Below, in pieces: positions 46,279 to 59,030 of a DNA stretch of 64,000 nt. Origin of the DNA: Bondarzewia mesenterica. Its lineage: Eukaryota; Basidiomycota; Agaricomycetes; Russulales; Bondarzewiaceae. The stretch lies in contig SGPL01000043.1 in assembly GCA_004802705.1 (NCBI GenBank), positions 37,209-101,208 of the forward strand, written 5' to 3'. Within the stretch, counting starts at the first letter, position 1. Each line of letters starts with the position of its first letter. The notes under the pieces were generated by a model. It saw nothing but the letters and a program-made list of their open reading frames with translations, searched no databases and was not told where the DNA came from. The position numbers were made by a program, and so were the translations under genes.

Positions 46279-47495
46279 CTAAGTGTCTCTCCAAAGAGTA
46301 TCAGGATTAAACTCTTCATCGGCAACTCGCCATAGACCATTGACTGCTCGCATTACCATCGGCTCAAATTCATACATGAAGATGACGGTCGTAATTGATG
46401 GGCAATAGAGGTGGAGCTCACTGGCAAGAGCACGTTGGGCAAGGGGCATCAGTGGCGGTGGGACCCAGTCGGATACTTCGAGTTCGACACACTCCAGAGC
46501 CCGCAGACGCCGCAGTTGACCGTAAAACTTCAGCCGCTATATGAACGTGGGGAATTGTGGGGCCAGAAAGGGAAGAACGTTGGTAAGGCAAACATTGAGG
46601 GTGTGGATTCGAGGAATATGAAAGAACCGCGGACCTCTCGACCATCTACGGGAAGGACGACTGTTCCCAAATAGCACAACTTGGGGTGCGGAGACATTGC
46701 ATCGACCAAACTGGACAAGAAGTCAAGTGAGAACTCCTCGGTGTAAGAGGAGTCGGCGACATTGATTGAGCGCAGTGACGCGGTGGATAAGCGAAGGTTG
46801 GAGAGGAAGATTGCCATCTCGGCTCGCCTCGCATTGAGGTCTGCGCGGGAGAAACATGACTTCACATGTGTGATAGGGCGGCCAGGAGCGAGGATGCCTA
46901 TCGCTTCTGTGAAGGTACATTCGATAAAGGACAGCTTCGGGAGAGACTCGGCCTGTCGAAGAGACCTGGCAGTGAGGGATAGGTTTGCTGGGGTATCATC
47001 ATTAAAGTCTGCGATAGAAAGGTCGGTAAGGTCGGTTTGGGTGGAAAGAAAGGCGACTAGGTTTGCGTCCCAAATGAAATCACAGTGAAAAGACTGAAGT
47101 TGGAAGGTACATCCGTTGAGAACCCAGGAATTACTTGGACTGCTCCCATTGTCGATGTGGATATCGAGAAAGCGCAGCCGCCTGAGTTTTCGAAGTGCTC
47201 GAGCGACGGATTCCCAATAGTGAGGAGGTAGGGAAGAAGATTCTGGATCAGTGTTGCCGTTTACATCTTGGGTAAAAATGGTCAGCGCGACGACGAAGGG
47301 GGACAAGCGAGGCTGTCCTGCGAGGAGAGTGCATAGATATATCGAAGAGTTAGGATTTGTCATCTGCAGTGTATTGTAGAGTGCGCGTTCGGCAGCGATT
47401 CGAAAACCTTTGGATACCCTGCATAGTGTAGAGAGATCTGATCTGCTCCCCACGTAGCTTGTAATCAGAGCATATGCCTCCAAGGTTAACTCCAT
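46279..47495 (-). pseudogene. F-box/LRR-like protein with frame break and early stop
   Basis: F-box proteins select substrates for SCF ubiquitin ligases, and agaricomycetes carry many of this subtype. From the Met at 47495 (MELTLEAYALITSYVG) come SRSDLSTLCRVSKGF, AAERALYNTLQM, HYWESVARALRKL, RFLDIHID and GCTFQLQSFHCD, typical of the subfamily. After CYLGTVVLPVDGRE (near 46640) the family-like reading moves to another frame (PRFFHIPRIHTLNVCLTN), is cut by TAG at 46537-46539, and continues LKFYGQLRRLRALECVELEV to LWRDT and TAG at 46279. Without the shift the reading stops at 46530. So there are two lesions, or a shift plus an unusual intron. An earlier start at 47678 is possible. A short frame at 47842-47697 ends at a GTAAGT donor, but its phase does not fit this gene. 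Confidence 0.75.
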
Positions 47496-47499
47496 CAAT

Positions 47500-50400
47500 T
47501 GGAACGCATAGCACTGCGGTTGAGTTAAAGATGAGGCATACACTGAAAACCCTAGCTGACCAAAATAACCCACAATACTGGGATACAAGGCAAATACGAG
47601 TGCTCGCTCAATGATGCCAGCCGCGAGTGTATCCTGCATTATTAGTCCACGAACGCCTGCTGCTTCACAGGATAGCACTTACGATAGAAAAGTTTGATCA
47701 CAGGCGAAAAATACACGGAGTCAAAGGAAAGAGATATTGCCTGCCCAAAGGAAAGGTGGGGTGAAACAATGGCGTCAAAGGAGCGGTCAGAAAGTAGTTG
47801 CTTGATAGGGTCTGACATTAGAGTTTTGAGGGATTTGGACACTCGTTGCGACGGCTACTTTTCGGGCAGCATGTGGAGGATCTCCGGGGCGAGATTACAT
47901 TACATCTGAAATCCTGGAGAGTAAGGCATATTCTTACCAGGATCCGTCGTGAAAGCCAGAAAACTTTCCTGAACTGGCGATTCTATCATTCTGGCATGTC
48001 GGGCTCCGTCATGGTGTCGTGGAGACAAAGTGGGACAACATTGTCCACCGACGGGATGCTTTCCATATTAAGCCATCCACGTGGATTCAGCATGGAAAAC
48101 ACGCGGACTCCTCGGTCTTAAACGCTCTTCAACGACACAAAACACTTAACGACAAGATATAATCAATCTCTTGTTCATCGGGTTTTGCCATGTTATGCAT
48201 GACCTCCGAGGTCAATACATTTCGTCAGGTGATTCAAGAGTCCACTGGCCACTCTACGGGGTGGCTTCCATAATTACGTGGCAAGTGCTCTGGAGTCAAG
48301 CCAGAATCTTTGAGCTGGAGAAGGCTGGAGCATACCGAATACACACATGGTTTTATCTTCGAGAGTCCCGGGACCGACTTGGCTCACTCAGTGCTCTCGG
48401 CAGGCCTTTGATACTAGAATACAATCAAAAATCAGCAAATGCTTTCGCGCACACAGCATGCAGCAACCTTACCTGAGCCAGTCTGAGCCAGATGATACTC
48501 ATAGAAAATTGTTTCGATACCACTTGTCATCGCCGTCGAGAANTCGGAGACCGCTCAGTTTGCGTTGGGTATCAGTACTGGTATGCAGGTGTACGGCGCG
48601 GATCTTCGAATCNTCAGAGCCTCTTTCGTCGCATTGAACTCGTGCTTCAGTATCTGCCGATCATCACCCGATGCTTTGAGAGCAANACAAATGGCTCCTG
48701 AATAAANACGGTGCCCCAAGTCACGATNGGAAAAGTTGTTCAGATTTACTTATGACCGGCTCCGGTTTGCAGTCTGCACATGCTTAATGCGCGNGAAGCT
48801 TTTGTTGCTCCGATTTANTTGACACGCACCGTATTAAGACTAGAGGTATCACAAAAAAAAACCTAAGCCGAATGAGTTAACACGCTTCACAAGGATAAAC
48901 CAAAATCAATTCACCAACATATGAAGCGGTGTACGGCATAGGTTGATCAAATCTCAACAAAGGTAGTAGATACCTGCTGACGATGCCNAGTTACGTCAAA
49001 CTCCCACTCTATGCATTGCTATCACTCGATACCACGTTCTTGATCCGGGGACCTCCTCTGGGCGAGAGAAGAGGAATCAGCGCGCAAGAAACCTTACAGC
49101 TGCTTCAAGAACGATAGCCTAAATGAATTGATTAGTGTACAGGCGGGACATGAAATATAGGTGTTCTGCCTAGCCAAAACCCTGAAGTCTAGAGGTCGGA
49201 GTCAATATATCTCATTGCCATGGCCTACGGCGAGCTCGGCGACCGTTGCATTCACACCCCACCTATNCCTTGATAAATTTTGTTGGGGCCTATCGATCTT
49301 AAATCAACTGTAAGCACTGAGAGACAAATCAACGGTTGGTAAACGCACTGCTCGTATCATGGGGATGACTACGNCACCGGTGCGTTCTGATCTTAGTTGA
49401 TCAGATANAATCTTGTCTAAAGGACATTGCCCAATCGCCCAAAGGTGTAATCATCGATGCGGCTTTAGCCCNCGGAGCGACCTCGGTGCGGCGAAAGCCT
49501 ACGGTGGATGCCCAGGATTGCAGGTTCAGAAGCAGTATCTCCTTGATCAGTANAAATCTTNATTCAACAATACTCCCGTACGACTTACCAGTANCCATGA
49601 AATCCGGTCATAAACGCCTCCTGAGAAAACCACATCTACCTGCCATTCAGGGAATGACATTTGATCAGTATGTAACGGCNGATGCTGCAGAGTCCGCATC
49701 CCGTAACGAGTGCCGAGCAAGTTATCANCAATCTATCACGGTCNTGCAAAAACGAAAACAGACANTGTGTGAAATTTTAAAAGGACGTTAACGATTGATT
49801 GGAAACATNGAATCCAGGAGACCTGGCATCTTGGTGAAGATTGAGTGANTNCATTAAATCGTCTACAATTCCAATAGCTGAATGCGAAGAAGGGACGCCA
49901 AGCNCGATGGAGGAGAAGAACGGGAAAAAGGAAGATTTCTTACCTAGANGTNCTNNGAAGGTNNNCCCGAAGTNNNTNGNNNCNNNNGTANGTTGAGTAG
50001 TNNNGNTGGNANGTANNAGTCAANNNNTNATGNACGNACNANTCAGCCNGNCGNNNNNNNNNNNNNNNNNNNCNGNCNGCGGTANNGGCAATNTANANTC
50101 NNNANTNNCANNGNANNATNATNGTANNNANNGNAGAAGNAANCNNNGAANNTGNAGANGCAAGANTGNANCNTGNNGACGAAGAATGAATCATGCTCGA
50201 GGGAGCCAGTGAGTCGGGGTGGAATTCAAGAAAAGAAAATGTGAGATGAGTATCCAAATTTTGAATTGGCTCATCAGACAGCTGTGGCACTTGAATTTCC
50301 GCTTCTATATCCTGAACGTGGTTGAGAAGTCGATGGATCACTGTATGTATGACAATTGCAGACATCGTGAGAGTGGGGTCGGCTCAAAAACCTGCAGCCA

Positions 50401-50683
50401 ACATGCATCTCTCCCCAGGAGAGGCATCTGAGAAATCAGCGTCGCGACAGATNATTGCATTGAGAATCAACAGCACACCTTTACCGCACNACTCATAAGA
50501 TGTGNATGTGCATCTGAGCGGAGCGAACTAATGATAAGGCACTCGCATACNCGGGCAACGCAGGCCATGATAAGTNCACATCATGAGATGAAGGAAATNC
50601 CATACAATTACAGAGAACCATAAAATTAGCAGATACAATAAATCCAACGGGAAAGAAGAGTTGAGCCAGTTGTCCGGAGTTCA
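47500..50683. other. region without recognised genes, includes an N-rich tract
   Basis: No family recognised on either strand. Bases 49940-50180 are mostly N with scattered called bases, so consensus failed over about 240 bases; a repeat or mixed haplotypes would do this. Scattered Ns continue from 48540 to 51500. Confidence 0.4.
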
Positions 50684-51418
50684 TCACTCTAGTTTTTCCA
50701 GCTCTTCGAGTCTAGACAGTACGACGTCTTTGCTCGTCTCCTCGATCTCCCCGGCAAGGAATATCTCATCGAGAATGGCATACACCTGCAACTCACAGAG
50801 CTCTATCATCAGCTCGGCGAGCTCGGGNTGGTGGAGACGCACCTTGTAAAAGTTGAATACCAGATCCAGCTCACACACGTTGTCAAAGAAAGAATCTGAG
50901 AAAANCNAAGGCTTAGCAGCGAAAGGAGTATGTNACGAAGAGATGTTGCCCACGCACCGAGGATTTCGACAAATAGATGAATAGCCTCGAGGTATGCAAG
51001 CTCGTTGTCATTCGCATCTACGCAGACGCAAAAGAAGAGACCAGCGTATCGCCTATACACCACTTTATAGTTGCGGAACTGCTCATGCATGACATTAGAG
51101 AAGACGTTGCATGAGAGAAGACGCGGACAGCGCACCTCGACGAAGTTGGACTGATATTTCTGGTCTCTTGGAGCGACTAGTCTGTGAACCTCGCCACGAA
51201 GCCTAACCTTTTAGGATCGAGTACATTTCGAAAAATTTCATACTTTGGTATTGCAGTTGGAAGGTGCAGCAAACGTACCTTCTCGTCGTCATCATACGGG
51301 ACGTACCATTTCGACAAGCGTGTCTTTCCCTGACGATTCTGCATTTCCAGACGTTATTGNCGNAGCTTCACAAGAATTTCGAAGTAATACAAGCCTGAAC
51401 AAGAATGAATCTGATCAT
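50684..51418 (-). CDS. APS2: AP-2 complex sigma (small) subunit
   Basis: The small subunit of the clathrin adaptor AP-2, which packs with the alpha, beta and mu chains at the plasma membrane during endocytosis. The joined exons read [102 protein letters not shown] and [20 protein letters not shown], ending LEELEKLE. This matches AP-2 sigma along its full length of about 143 residues, including the very conserved YRRYAGL and CELDLVFNF blocks. Start ATG 51418. The first intron follows CAG with GC (CAG|GCTTGT), a GC-AG intron or a miscalled base; the other introns are GT-AG. Gene order places it next to the ArfGAP gene, same strand. Confidence 0.95.
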
Positions 51419-52022
51419 GGCGAGCTGANAGTAAGGGTATTGTGAGGAAACGCTTGGTTACAGTGGTAAGTATCCTGGTGAAACTTAGGCTGCTGGACTA
51501 AGTCAATTANTGTGTTAGTGTAAGCAGATGTGCGTAAGCAGAGTTTATTTCGAAGGACGTTGCCAAACAACATCGGCAAGCGCCGGCATCGCCAAGAACA
51601 TTTCCCAGATATCTGGGCTGCCTGGGGCCTGCATGCATTTCTTTGGAACTCATCTCAGCGTCGAAATTGCTGTAGGACAAGCACCCACTGCTATAACCTC
51701 ACACATCAATATTCAATCACAAGGGTCAACTGAGTTTCAGACGTGCATAATCATAGACATAGTGCCGAAGTATCCGGTAGAAGATATTAAAAACTGACAA
51801 AGCTATCGAAAAGTGGACAAAGGGAGGTACGCCGAACAACAATCAAGATCACAGATTGTGCGATTATCTGTGCATACCCACGAAGATATAGAAAGGCTGG
51901 CGGATATACAAGGATCAGCGCTCGGACATCTGAGCAAGGTAATCGGAAAGCTATACAACAAGCCCTGTCAGTCACCCGACGCGCAAAAAAGAAAATCTCA
52001 CAGACCTTCAAAGCACCCGTCC
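51419..52022. other. intergenic region
   Basis: It holds the AP-2 sigma promoter and the ArfGAP 3' end. No further gene is seen. Confidence 0.5.
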
Positions 52023-53643
52023 TTATACTTCACCGAGATTCTGCACGTCCGGATTCGCCATGACTCTTGCAATGGCGTCCTTCGCAGCCGTCTCCAGGCC
52101 CGAAAGACTGCCATCACCGAGAAGCCCGCCGTCCGCGTTGGCCGCGACAAGGTCGTCTTCCTCCTCTCGCCCAAAGTATTGATTCGACGAGATCGATGTC
52201 GCGCCCTGGAACTGTGAGAGGCGGGCCTGTGCCTCACTGACCGCAGCGGGGTCGTAGTCGTTCCGTCCAAAGAACATGTCGGACGAGATCGCTTTCTGAT
52301 TTCCGAAGCGATCGCGGGCCGTCGTGGGTGAGTCGTCTACCACTACCGAGGTGCTGCGAGCCCATTCACAGTTAATTGGATGAGATAGAGAAATCATGAG
52401 AACAAAGACACACCTGGCCTTCGAAGACGCAGACGCGGCAGGCACAGCACCGAAACCCAACCTCTTCATACCCATACCCAACCTCTCCATATCTTGACTG
52501 CTCCCGTTGGGTTTGGGAGCAGCTTTGACTGTTTCGACTGTCTTCGCCTTGATACCCGCACTCGCCGCCTTGCTCTTCAACTCCAAAGCCTCTTTCTCCG
52601 TCCGCACACGCTCCTCCTGCTCCTCACGTTCGCGGTCATACCCAAGCTGTTTGACCCTCTCCGCTTCCTCCAATGCCTTTCGCTCGGCCTCTGCAAAATC
52701 TATTGGTGCGGCGGCTTTCTTCGCTCCGAGGCCTCCCAATTTTGATTTCTTAGGCGCGGCGGTCGGAGCAGTGCCAGCGGTGCTAGTCGAAGAAGCGACG
52801 CGGGAAGCACCCAGTTTCGCTGAGCGGGCGGCAGAGCTACCCGATGAAGTAGAACGGAGAGATGAAGAAGTTACTGTGCGTGGGCCAGAGGAAGCAGAGG
52901 AGGCGGAGGCGGAGCGGCCAATGACTGGCGGAGTCGCTGGCTTTGAGTTGGGTGCAGTCGGCTTGGGTGACGTGGGTTTGTCCCAAGACGAGAAGAAGTC
53001 GTCTTCACCGCCATGGTCGGCCTGCACAATCGGTGACTTTGCGGTTTCGACACCCTCAACTACGATGCCTTGTGGGAACCTGAGCACAGTATGTGACGTG
53101 TCTCAGGGGAGTAAAGCGGGATGAGTGCGTACTTTTCGGCATCTTCTTTCACCCTCCTGGCCAGCTCTTCTTTATAGAGTTCGGCGACGCGGCCAGTATA
53201 TTTTTTCTTGACATCAGACTCGATGAGGAGTGTGTACCCGCCGTGTCGGGTGAAGAACTCGGTAGCCGAGTTGTTCCCTCCTACTTTCATCGTACGCAGT
53301 TGATTGAGCTGCCAGCTATCCAAGTTTGTCGATCTGAATAAGACCCGATGAAGCATTTGATTAATTGAATAGCGAAGGCGAGTGTATCAACATACCTGAC
53401 GAAGCTGATGTGGACACCCATGTTTCGGTGAACACTGGAGCAATCCATGCAGATGTACACGCCGAATGTGACGCTCGACCAGGTGGGATTGCGAGACTGG
53501 CAATCAAAGCACATCTTCACGAAAGGGAGCAATTCACCTTCAATGGTATAGCCAGCGATGACTGTAGAACTCACCTTGTTGCCTTTGCCGGCCTTCAAAA
53601 CCTTGAAGAGCTGCTCAGTCTCTGCCTTCGTAGGATTTGCCAT
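52023..53643 (-). CDS. GLO3: Glo3-type ADP-ribosylation factor GTPase-activating protein
   Basis: Stimulates GTP hydrolysis by Arf1 on COPI vesicles in Golgi-to-ER traffic. Exon 1 is [21 protein letters not shown] from ATG 53643. After an intron the zinc finger follows as [20 protein letters not shown] then CMDC (C-x2-C-x16-C-x2-C), with the catalytic Arg in [15 protein letters not shown]. Next come [18 protein letters not shown] and a [17 protein letters not shown] helix. The C-terminal half is Ser/Ala/Thr-rich with a Glu/Arg-rich helix ([18 protein letters not shown]), then [14 protein letters not shown] and [12 protein letters not shown], the repeated Glo3-type motifs that contact coatomer. 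It ends [10 protein letters not shown]. An intron of about 70 bases splits the region near 52345-52415. Full-length and intact. Confidence 0.94.
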
Positions 53644-54836
53644 CTTCCGCCGCCGATAGAAGCAGTAACAATAATGCGAGCAGTAGGGTTACTGCGATGA
53701 GAAACCTAGGGAGATCGTGCGGTAGAACGAGGCGATGCTGGCAACACTCTGTGCAAGTCAGTCAGAATCGAACAGAATTAACGTAAGTTCTGGGGTCTTA
53801 GATCTCATCCACGAAAGGTGACCGAAGTCTTTTATGGAAGCTTACGAGTCAGGCAATATTACCCGGGCTCCTGCGAGAACACAATTATGAGTCCTTCCAG
53901 CTCGCGCTCGAGTCCAGGTTCAAGCTTTCAAGCTGTCGAGTCCCTGGGTCAGAAGGAGAATCCTGAGGCATGAAGGTGGACGATTATGTGCCTTGTTCTA
54001 CCGAACTTTCCAAATCTCAAATAATCTAAGTAGGAGGCTATTTGCCTGACGGTGCGCACGCATAACATATGTGATTTCAGACTCCAAGTTACGTGAGGCA
54101 CGGTGTACTGGCAGCACCGCGGCTGCAAAAGCAGCCCCAGCTTATTTACGTTGCTGGATGTCTTTAATCTCAGGCCGAGTGCGTGATCTGAGTCGCCCTC
54201 GATTGATTGAAAGGTTGAGAATCACGGCCACGAATCAGGCATCATGGCGTTCCAAGGCAAAATTCTCTCGGAACGAAGACGGGCTGGTCCCCGTCTAATT
54301 CATCCAGCGCGCAAGTCCGCGTGCAAGTAATAGAATGTCATATGGTCAAGTGTTCGCATTTCGATAATGCCTTCTTCATCCTGCCTCATCCTACATAATC
54401 GCCGCCTTTCGCAGGACTTAGAAGTTCGAGGACAATTTAACCTCGGAATGCCTGTTTCCAGTCCAAGGCGGGAGCGGCCCATACCGAGTCCGTACGTGAG
54501 ACTGTCAATCAGCCTACATGCACCGGTTGTAAGTTTCTAACCGTTGATAACTGCGCAACATTCTTGTATTGACACAGGTGACGACACCCGCACCCACTCT
54601 GATGGCATTAGTCCTTTGGGCCGGCTCACACGGATCTTCAAGCTTCAAGTTTCGAGCCTTACGGATGTCATGCTGTTCGATATAAGAGAGGAATATTCAT
54701 GCCCTCCGAATCCTTGACCGGCCACATCTACACCTTCCTTCTCAGCTGTGCATAAATTCATCCCATCCCAATAAAATCGGCGGGACACCCCTCCCACATT
54801 CACACCTCTCTTTTTACCTTATGCTTGGAGCAGAGC
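53644..54836. other. divergent intergenic region
   Basis: It lies between the Glo3-like gene (minus) and the MFS gene (plus) and holds both promoters. A TATA-like GATATAAGAG is at 54677-54686, about 155 bases before the MFS ATG. No other gene is seen. Confidence 0.45.
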
Positions 54837-56640
54837 ATGAACAGAGACAGTCAAGCAACACTCAGGGTTCCTTTCGACAACGGGGATGTAAAGGAGAAGT
54901 CTACGATCATCCAATCAGCTGCTCTTGAACCTCCACCTCCTTCCCCTGCGATCAACGATTCTCATGCAAACGATTCAGAGCGTTTGGATGGTGGTATACG
55001 AGCGTGGCTTACTGTCTTGGGAGGGTTCATCGCTCTTTTCTGCTCATTCGGTCAGCTTAATGCGTTCGGTACCTTTCAAGCGTGGTACTCTGCGCACCAA
55101 TTAAGCCACCTTCAACCGTCAACCATCTCCTGGATAGGCTCTTTGCAGCTCTGGATTTTCTTTTTCTCTGTAAGTCCTCTTTGATGCTTTCACGACCGAG
55201 CGCAATGCCAATTTAATCTTCTCGTACGATATCGTTTTAGGGAGCATTTGTAGGGCACGCGTTCGATATGCATGGCCCACGCCCTATCATTGCGCTAGGC
55301 TCGCTCATCCTCGTCTTCAGCATAATGATGACTAGTCTCTCCACGCAGTACTATCAGTACATGCTCGGCCAGGGTGTCTTGCTTGGCTTGGGTGTGGGTA
55401 TGCTGTAGGTTTCTCTGTGGAATCATGCTTGACAGCGGACTGAGGTGCATTCAGATTCTACGCATCCCTAGCCTCGATCGCTACGCACTTCAAAAAATAC
55501 CGCGCGACCGCAATAGGCATTGCCTCTGCTGGTTCCGGTGTCGGTGAGGTCATCCCGCTTCATTGCTACCCTTTCATTGATCCCCGTGTTCTCCTCGGGA
55601 TTGTGATTGTGAATCAGGCGGCACGGTCTTCCCAATTATCCTACCACGTCTGTTCGATGCGGTCGGGTTCGCATGGGCCGTGCGTATTGTAGGCTTCATT
55701 ACGCTCGCCGGCTGTGCTCTCTCCCTCCTTTTTACCACACGCCATGAACCTGACGTGCGATGTTCACGGGAACCCAGTAGCTGGATCGACCTTCCTGCTC
55801 TACGCGATGCACGGTTCATGCTACTTGCCGCAGGCTCCGCTCTTGTCTGTTTCGGTACGACATCATTTTGTTCGAAACTTGACCGACTTGATATCATATG
55901 TCATTTTTGCAGGCCTCTTTATCCCCTACTTTTACATCGCCTCTTTCACCGACATCCTGTCCGCTGACGCCAGCTCCGACCCGAAAAACCAGTCACATAG
56001 CCAAGCGCCCTCCGTATCAACTCCACTCGCAATTCTCAACGCGGCATCCGTACTTGGCCGCATCCTTCCCCCTCTTCTTGCCGACCTCATCGGGCCATAC
56101 AACATGCTCTTTCCGTCCGCCTTCCTATCCGGCCTTTTTTGTCTAGTTCTCTGGCTGCCATCTCAGCAGGGCGCGGGTTTTCAACCAATCATCATCGCCT
56201 TTGCCGTATTGTACGGCTTCGCGAGCGGCGCGGTCATTGCCGTCGTTCCGTCTTGCGTTGCCAAAATCTCGGATGTCTCACTCATTGGAGCGAGGATGGG
56301 AATGCTGTATACGCTTATATCCATTCCGTGCGTCTAATTCCCTTTTTGGCTTTCCTTCCCAATTCCATTACCTCCGCTTTGTCGCCGCACTGCCTCCGGG
56401 TGTGGCCTTGAGCCTTTTTTGTTTTTGTTTTGTTTTCGGGATTTATATGGTGTCATCGTGAAGCTAACAGTCCGATTTAGCTCCCTCTTAGGCAATCCCG
56501 CTGCTGGGGCCCTTTTGGCACACGCGAATGGATCCTACACCGATGCAATCGTTCTCACAGCGTGTACGATCCTTGCAGGCTCTCTGTTCATCTTGTCATC
56601 GCGATTGGCAGTCAATAAGCGGATGTGGGAGCGAGTGTAG
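54837..56640 (+). CDS. MFS transporter, monocarboxylate-permease type
   Basis: A twelve-span secondary transporter of the MCT-like branch of fungal MFS proteins; the substrate is not predictable from sequence. ATG 54837 starts MNRDSQATLRV, and a hydrophilic N-terminus precedes DGGIRAWLTVLGGFIALFC and GQLNAFGTFQAWY, the characteristic opening (D/G-G-x-x-A-W). Then come STISWIGSLQLWIFFF, an exon GAFVGHAFDMHGPRPIIALG (loop 2-3 motif), GLGVGML, FKKYRATAIGIASAGSG, a central Ser-rich loop, SVLGRILPPLLADLIGP, and a last exon NPAAGALLAHANGSYTDAIV ending NKRMWERV. Introns occur near 55171-55240, 55407-55453, 55541-55617, 55854-55914 and 56330-56490. Length and topology are normal. Confidence 0.9.
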
Positions 56641-57891
56641 GTGCTTGTGTGGGTAGGCGGCATGCAGACGTCACTTTCCAGGTGATGCGGTGTAAGTTAT
56701 TGACATGGAACGCATGCAACGACTCATGTTTCCCGGCGCTTCTCACGTTGAATAGATTGAGGTGGACCAAATGATCCTCATCATGACATGACTCATCACG
56801 TTCACACCATACTCACGATTCAACGATACTCATGATAATCCTTGCTATCACGACAGCATCTTATAATCGCTACTCACACTCGAGCGCTCTGAGCTCTTCT
56901 TGCACTCCCTATCCCCCTTAATCTGTGTTGACTCACGATTGGGCACGCTCTGGCTAGAACGTAGGAATGGTCTTCAATTTTCGACAGATCTGAGTCTTCG
57001 CTGCAGGCCTCGGATCTCAAACTGTCCATCATCGAGATGCACGCGATGCTCCGCGCATCGTCGACCGCCAGATCATTTTCTTGTTCAACTCCCGCTCACG
57101 GCGGCGATTGCGGCAACAATCTGGACCTGACAGACTTCCTCACGTCCGCGGAAATATCAGATTGAGAGGAGGGTTGCTCAACTACTCGAGTGCCGCGGAC
57201 TGGGGCCTCTTCAATCCTGTGGGCGGTGTTTCGTCGGAGGTGAGTCAAACGAATCTGCGGTGGGAGCCTAAGCATAGCTGAATTGAAGGCATTCATCGGC
57301 AGCCTAAGTTCCCGAGGCAATCAATGTTAACATGCCGGACTCGAGCGCTGAGGCCGAAATTTTACCCGGCACGGTAAAGTTCGAGAAATAAACATACTTA
57401 TCTGGCATAATATATGAGGGCGAGTGTTCATCTGATATTTGAATATATTGGAATATTTACAGATATTGCTATAGAAATCTAACTTTCTACAACTGTGCTA
57501 GGAGAATACTTGTAAATTCCTGGCTGTGTTGCATGTGCCAGCATTTTTGTCCCATGAGGGCCTTCATAGGAATGACTACGTATAACTCTTAAAGAGCTCA
57601 TCCATGACCTCACCAAGACGTTCCAAGACCTGTCGGGTTCTACAATGGCCTTATTGACCGAGCCTGCCGATGTGACCAAGAACGAGATTCGAAAAATACT
57701 GCTTCAAGTTATTCAATTCAGTTGACCTATATGACCGCCAGAAAGAAAACGGAGCAGGCCCGTACACGTATTATGTAGAACGCAAGATGGCTAGCGAGGT
57801 AGGTAGGTAGGAGATCGTAGGTATGATGTAGCTGAGGTGGTATAAATACGGATGCAGCCATGTATGAGGTACTAGACTTGTGATCAGCGGA
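56641..57891. other. intergenic region
   Basis: No recognised gene. Bases 56940-57280 contain open stretches on the plus strand (for example HRDARDAPRIVDRQ) but no family resemblance. A GGTA tetranucleotide run is near 57795-57810. A TATAAATAC string at 57840 sits just past the EB1 3' end. Confidence 0.4.
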
Positions 57892-59030
57892 TCAGAAGGT
57901 CTCCTCTTCATCAACTGGCTGGCCATCTGCTTCGGGCACTTCGAAACCGTCCTGGAAGAGATGAAAAGGTGGATGGAGATGCCAAGTAAGAAGAGAGACG
58001 GCGTACCTCAGTCGAATAGAGAATTTTTTTGGATCTCGCGTAGCGTCTCGTCGTCTTTCCCTGAGGCCTCGAGACCTTCGAGCTGCCCCTGAACCAGGAT
58101 CTCAATATCGCGGAGCTGTCCGTCGTAAATCCAATTAGTACCACGCGTCAGACCACCAGATCCCGCAAAATCCTCTGCAAAAGAGGCAGGCCAGAACAAA
58201 ACGACGGACCTTGGCAAAATAAAAGTCTCTTTCTTTTTCGAGACCTTCGAGATGGCTTGACATATCCTTCAGTTGCGCTTGAAGATTGTGCACTTGCTCT
58301 TGATGCACGGCCGCCGCGCTGCCAGCTCGATGACCGCCCACAGGAGTCTTTCCACCGCTGCGCGCTCCGCCGGTAGCAGACAGTCCTCCAGTGCCACGGG
58401 CGGGTGCGAGGGGCGCGATGGTAGCGGGCGTGTCAGTTGGTTGGCCGCGCCGTCGAGCGACCGCGTCATAGGGTTGACCGCCAAAATTGGAATCCCAGTA
58501 TCGTTTCAACCATTGCAAGAACTCAAGATTATCTCTGCGCGGAATGATAGTCATACCAATGAGCGGATGTGGAATTGATGAGATGTAGGTGGCTGATGAG
58601 GTAGTGTGACGCGACGTACTGCATCTTGCATTTCACGAGCCTTTCGACTGGTATGGGCTGAGAAAAGCGTGTATAAAGTTGAAGAAATAGACGGAAAGAG
58701 TGTGGATGAAGACAGAATACAACGGACCTTGTCGATGCGCTTTGTTTTGAAGATGTTCTGCATAACTTTGAAATTGGCGATGAACTCGTACTCGTGTTTA
58801 GCATTCATCTTAACGCGAATCATTGGTACATCGCCTAGCAAGTTGACACGGAATATCAGCGACCAACCCAAAGTTCACTGATGGGACGATTGTGCTAAGA
58901 AAACCGCACCATAGATGGAGTCGATGATTTGACAGTAAGCCGCACCAGTACCACATTGCTCAACTTTGGTGTAGTTGAGTTGTAAAAGGTCGTTGAGCCA
59001 GGCAAGAAGTTCAGATCGCGACTCGGCCAT
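57892..59030 (-). CDS. EB1/Mal3-type microtubule plus-end binding protein
   Basis: Tracks growing microtubule ends and recruits CAP-Gly and SxIP partners. ATG 59030 gives [41 protein letters not shown], then the calponin-homology core [42 protein letters not shown] and [20 protein letters not shown] basic Ser/Gly/Pro linker follows ([17 protein letters not shown]), then the EB1 coiled coil [20 protein letters not shown] and [39 protein letters not shown], and a last exon [18 protein letters not shown]. The acidic-aromatic end corresponds to the EEY/F tail of EB1. An A7 run at 58024-58030 puts ILYSTE out of frame with REIQK (six As would fit), probably a homopolymer miscount. Confidence 0.92.

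Noticed and set aside
47697..47842. extra 5' exon for the F-box gene (MSKSLKTLMSDPIKQ, followed by GTAAGT)
   Set aside because: The splice phase does not join to the F-box frame, so it is not included in that gene.
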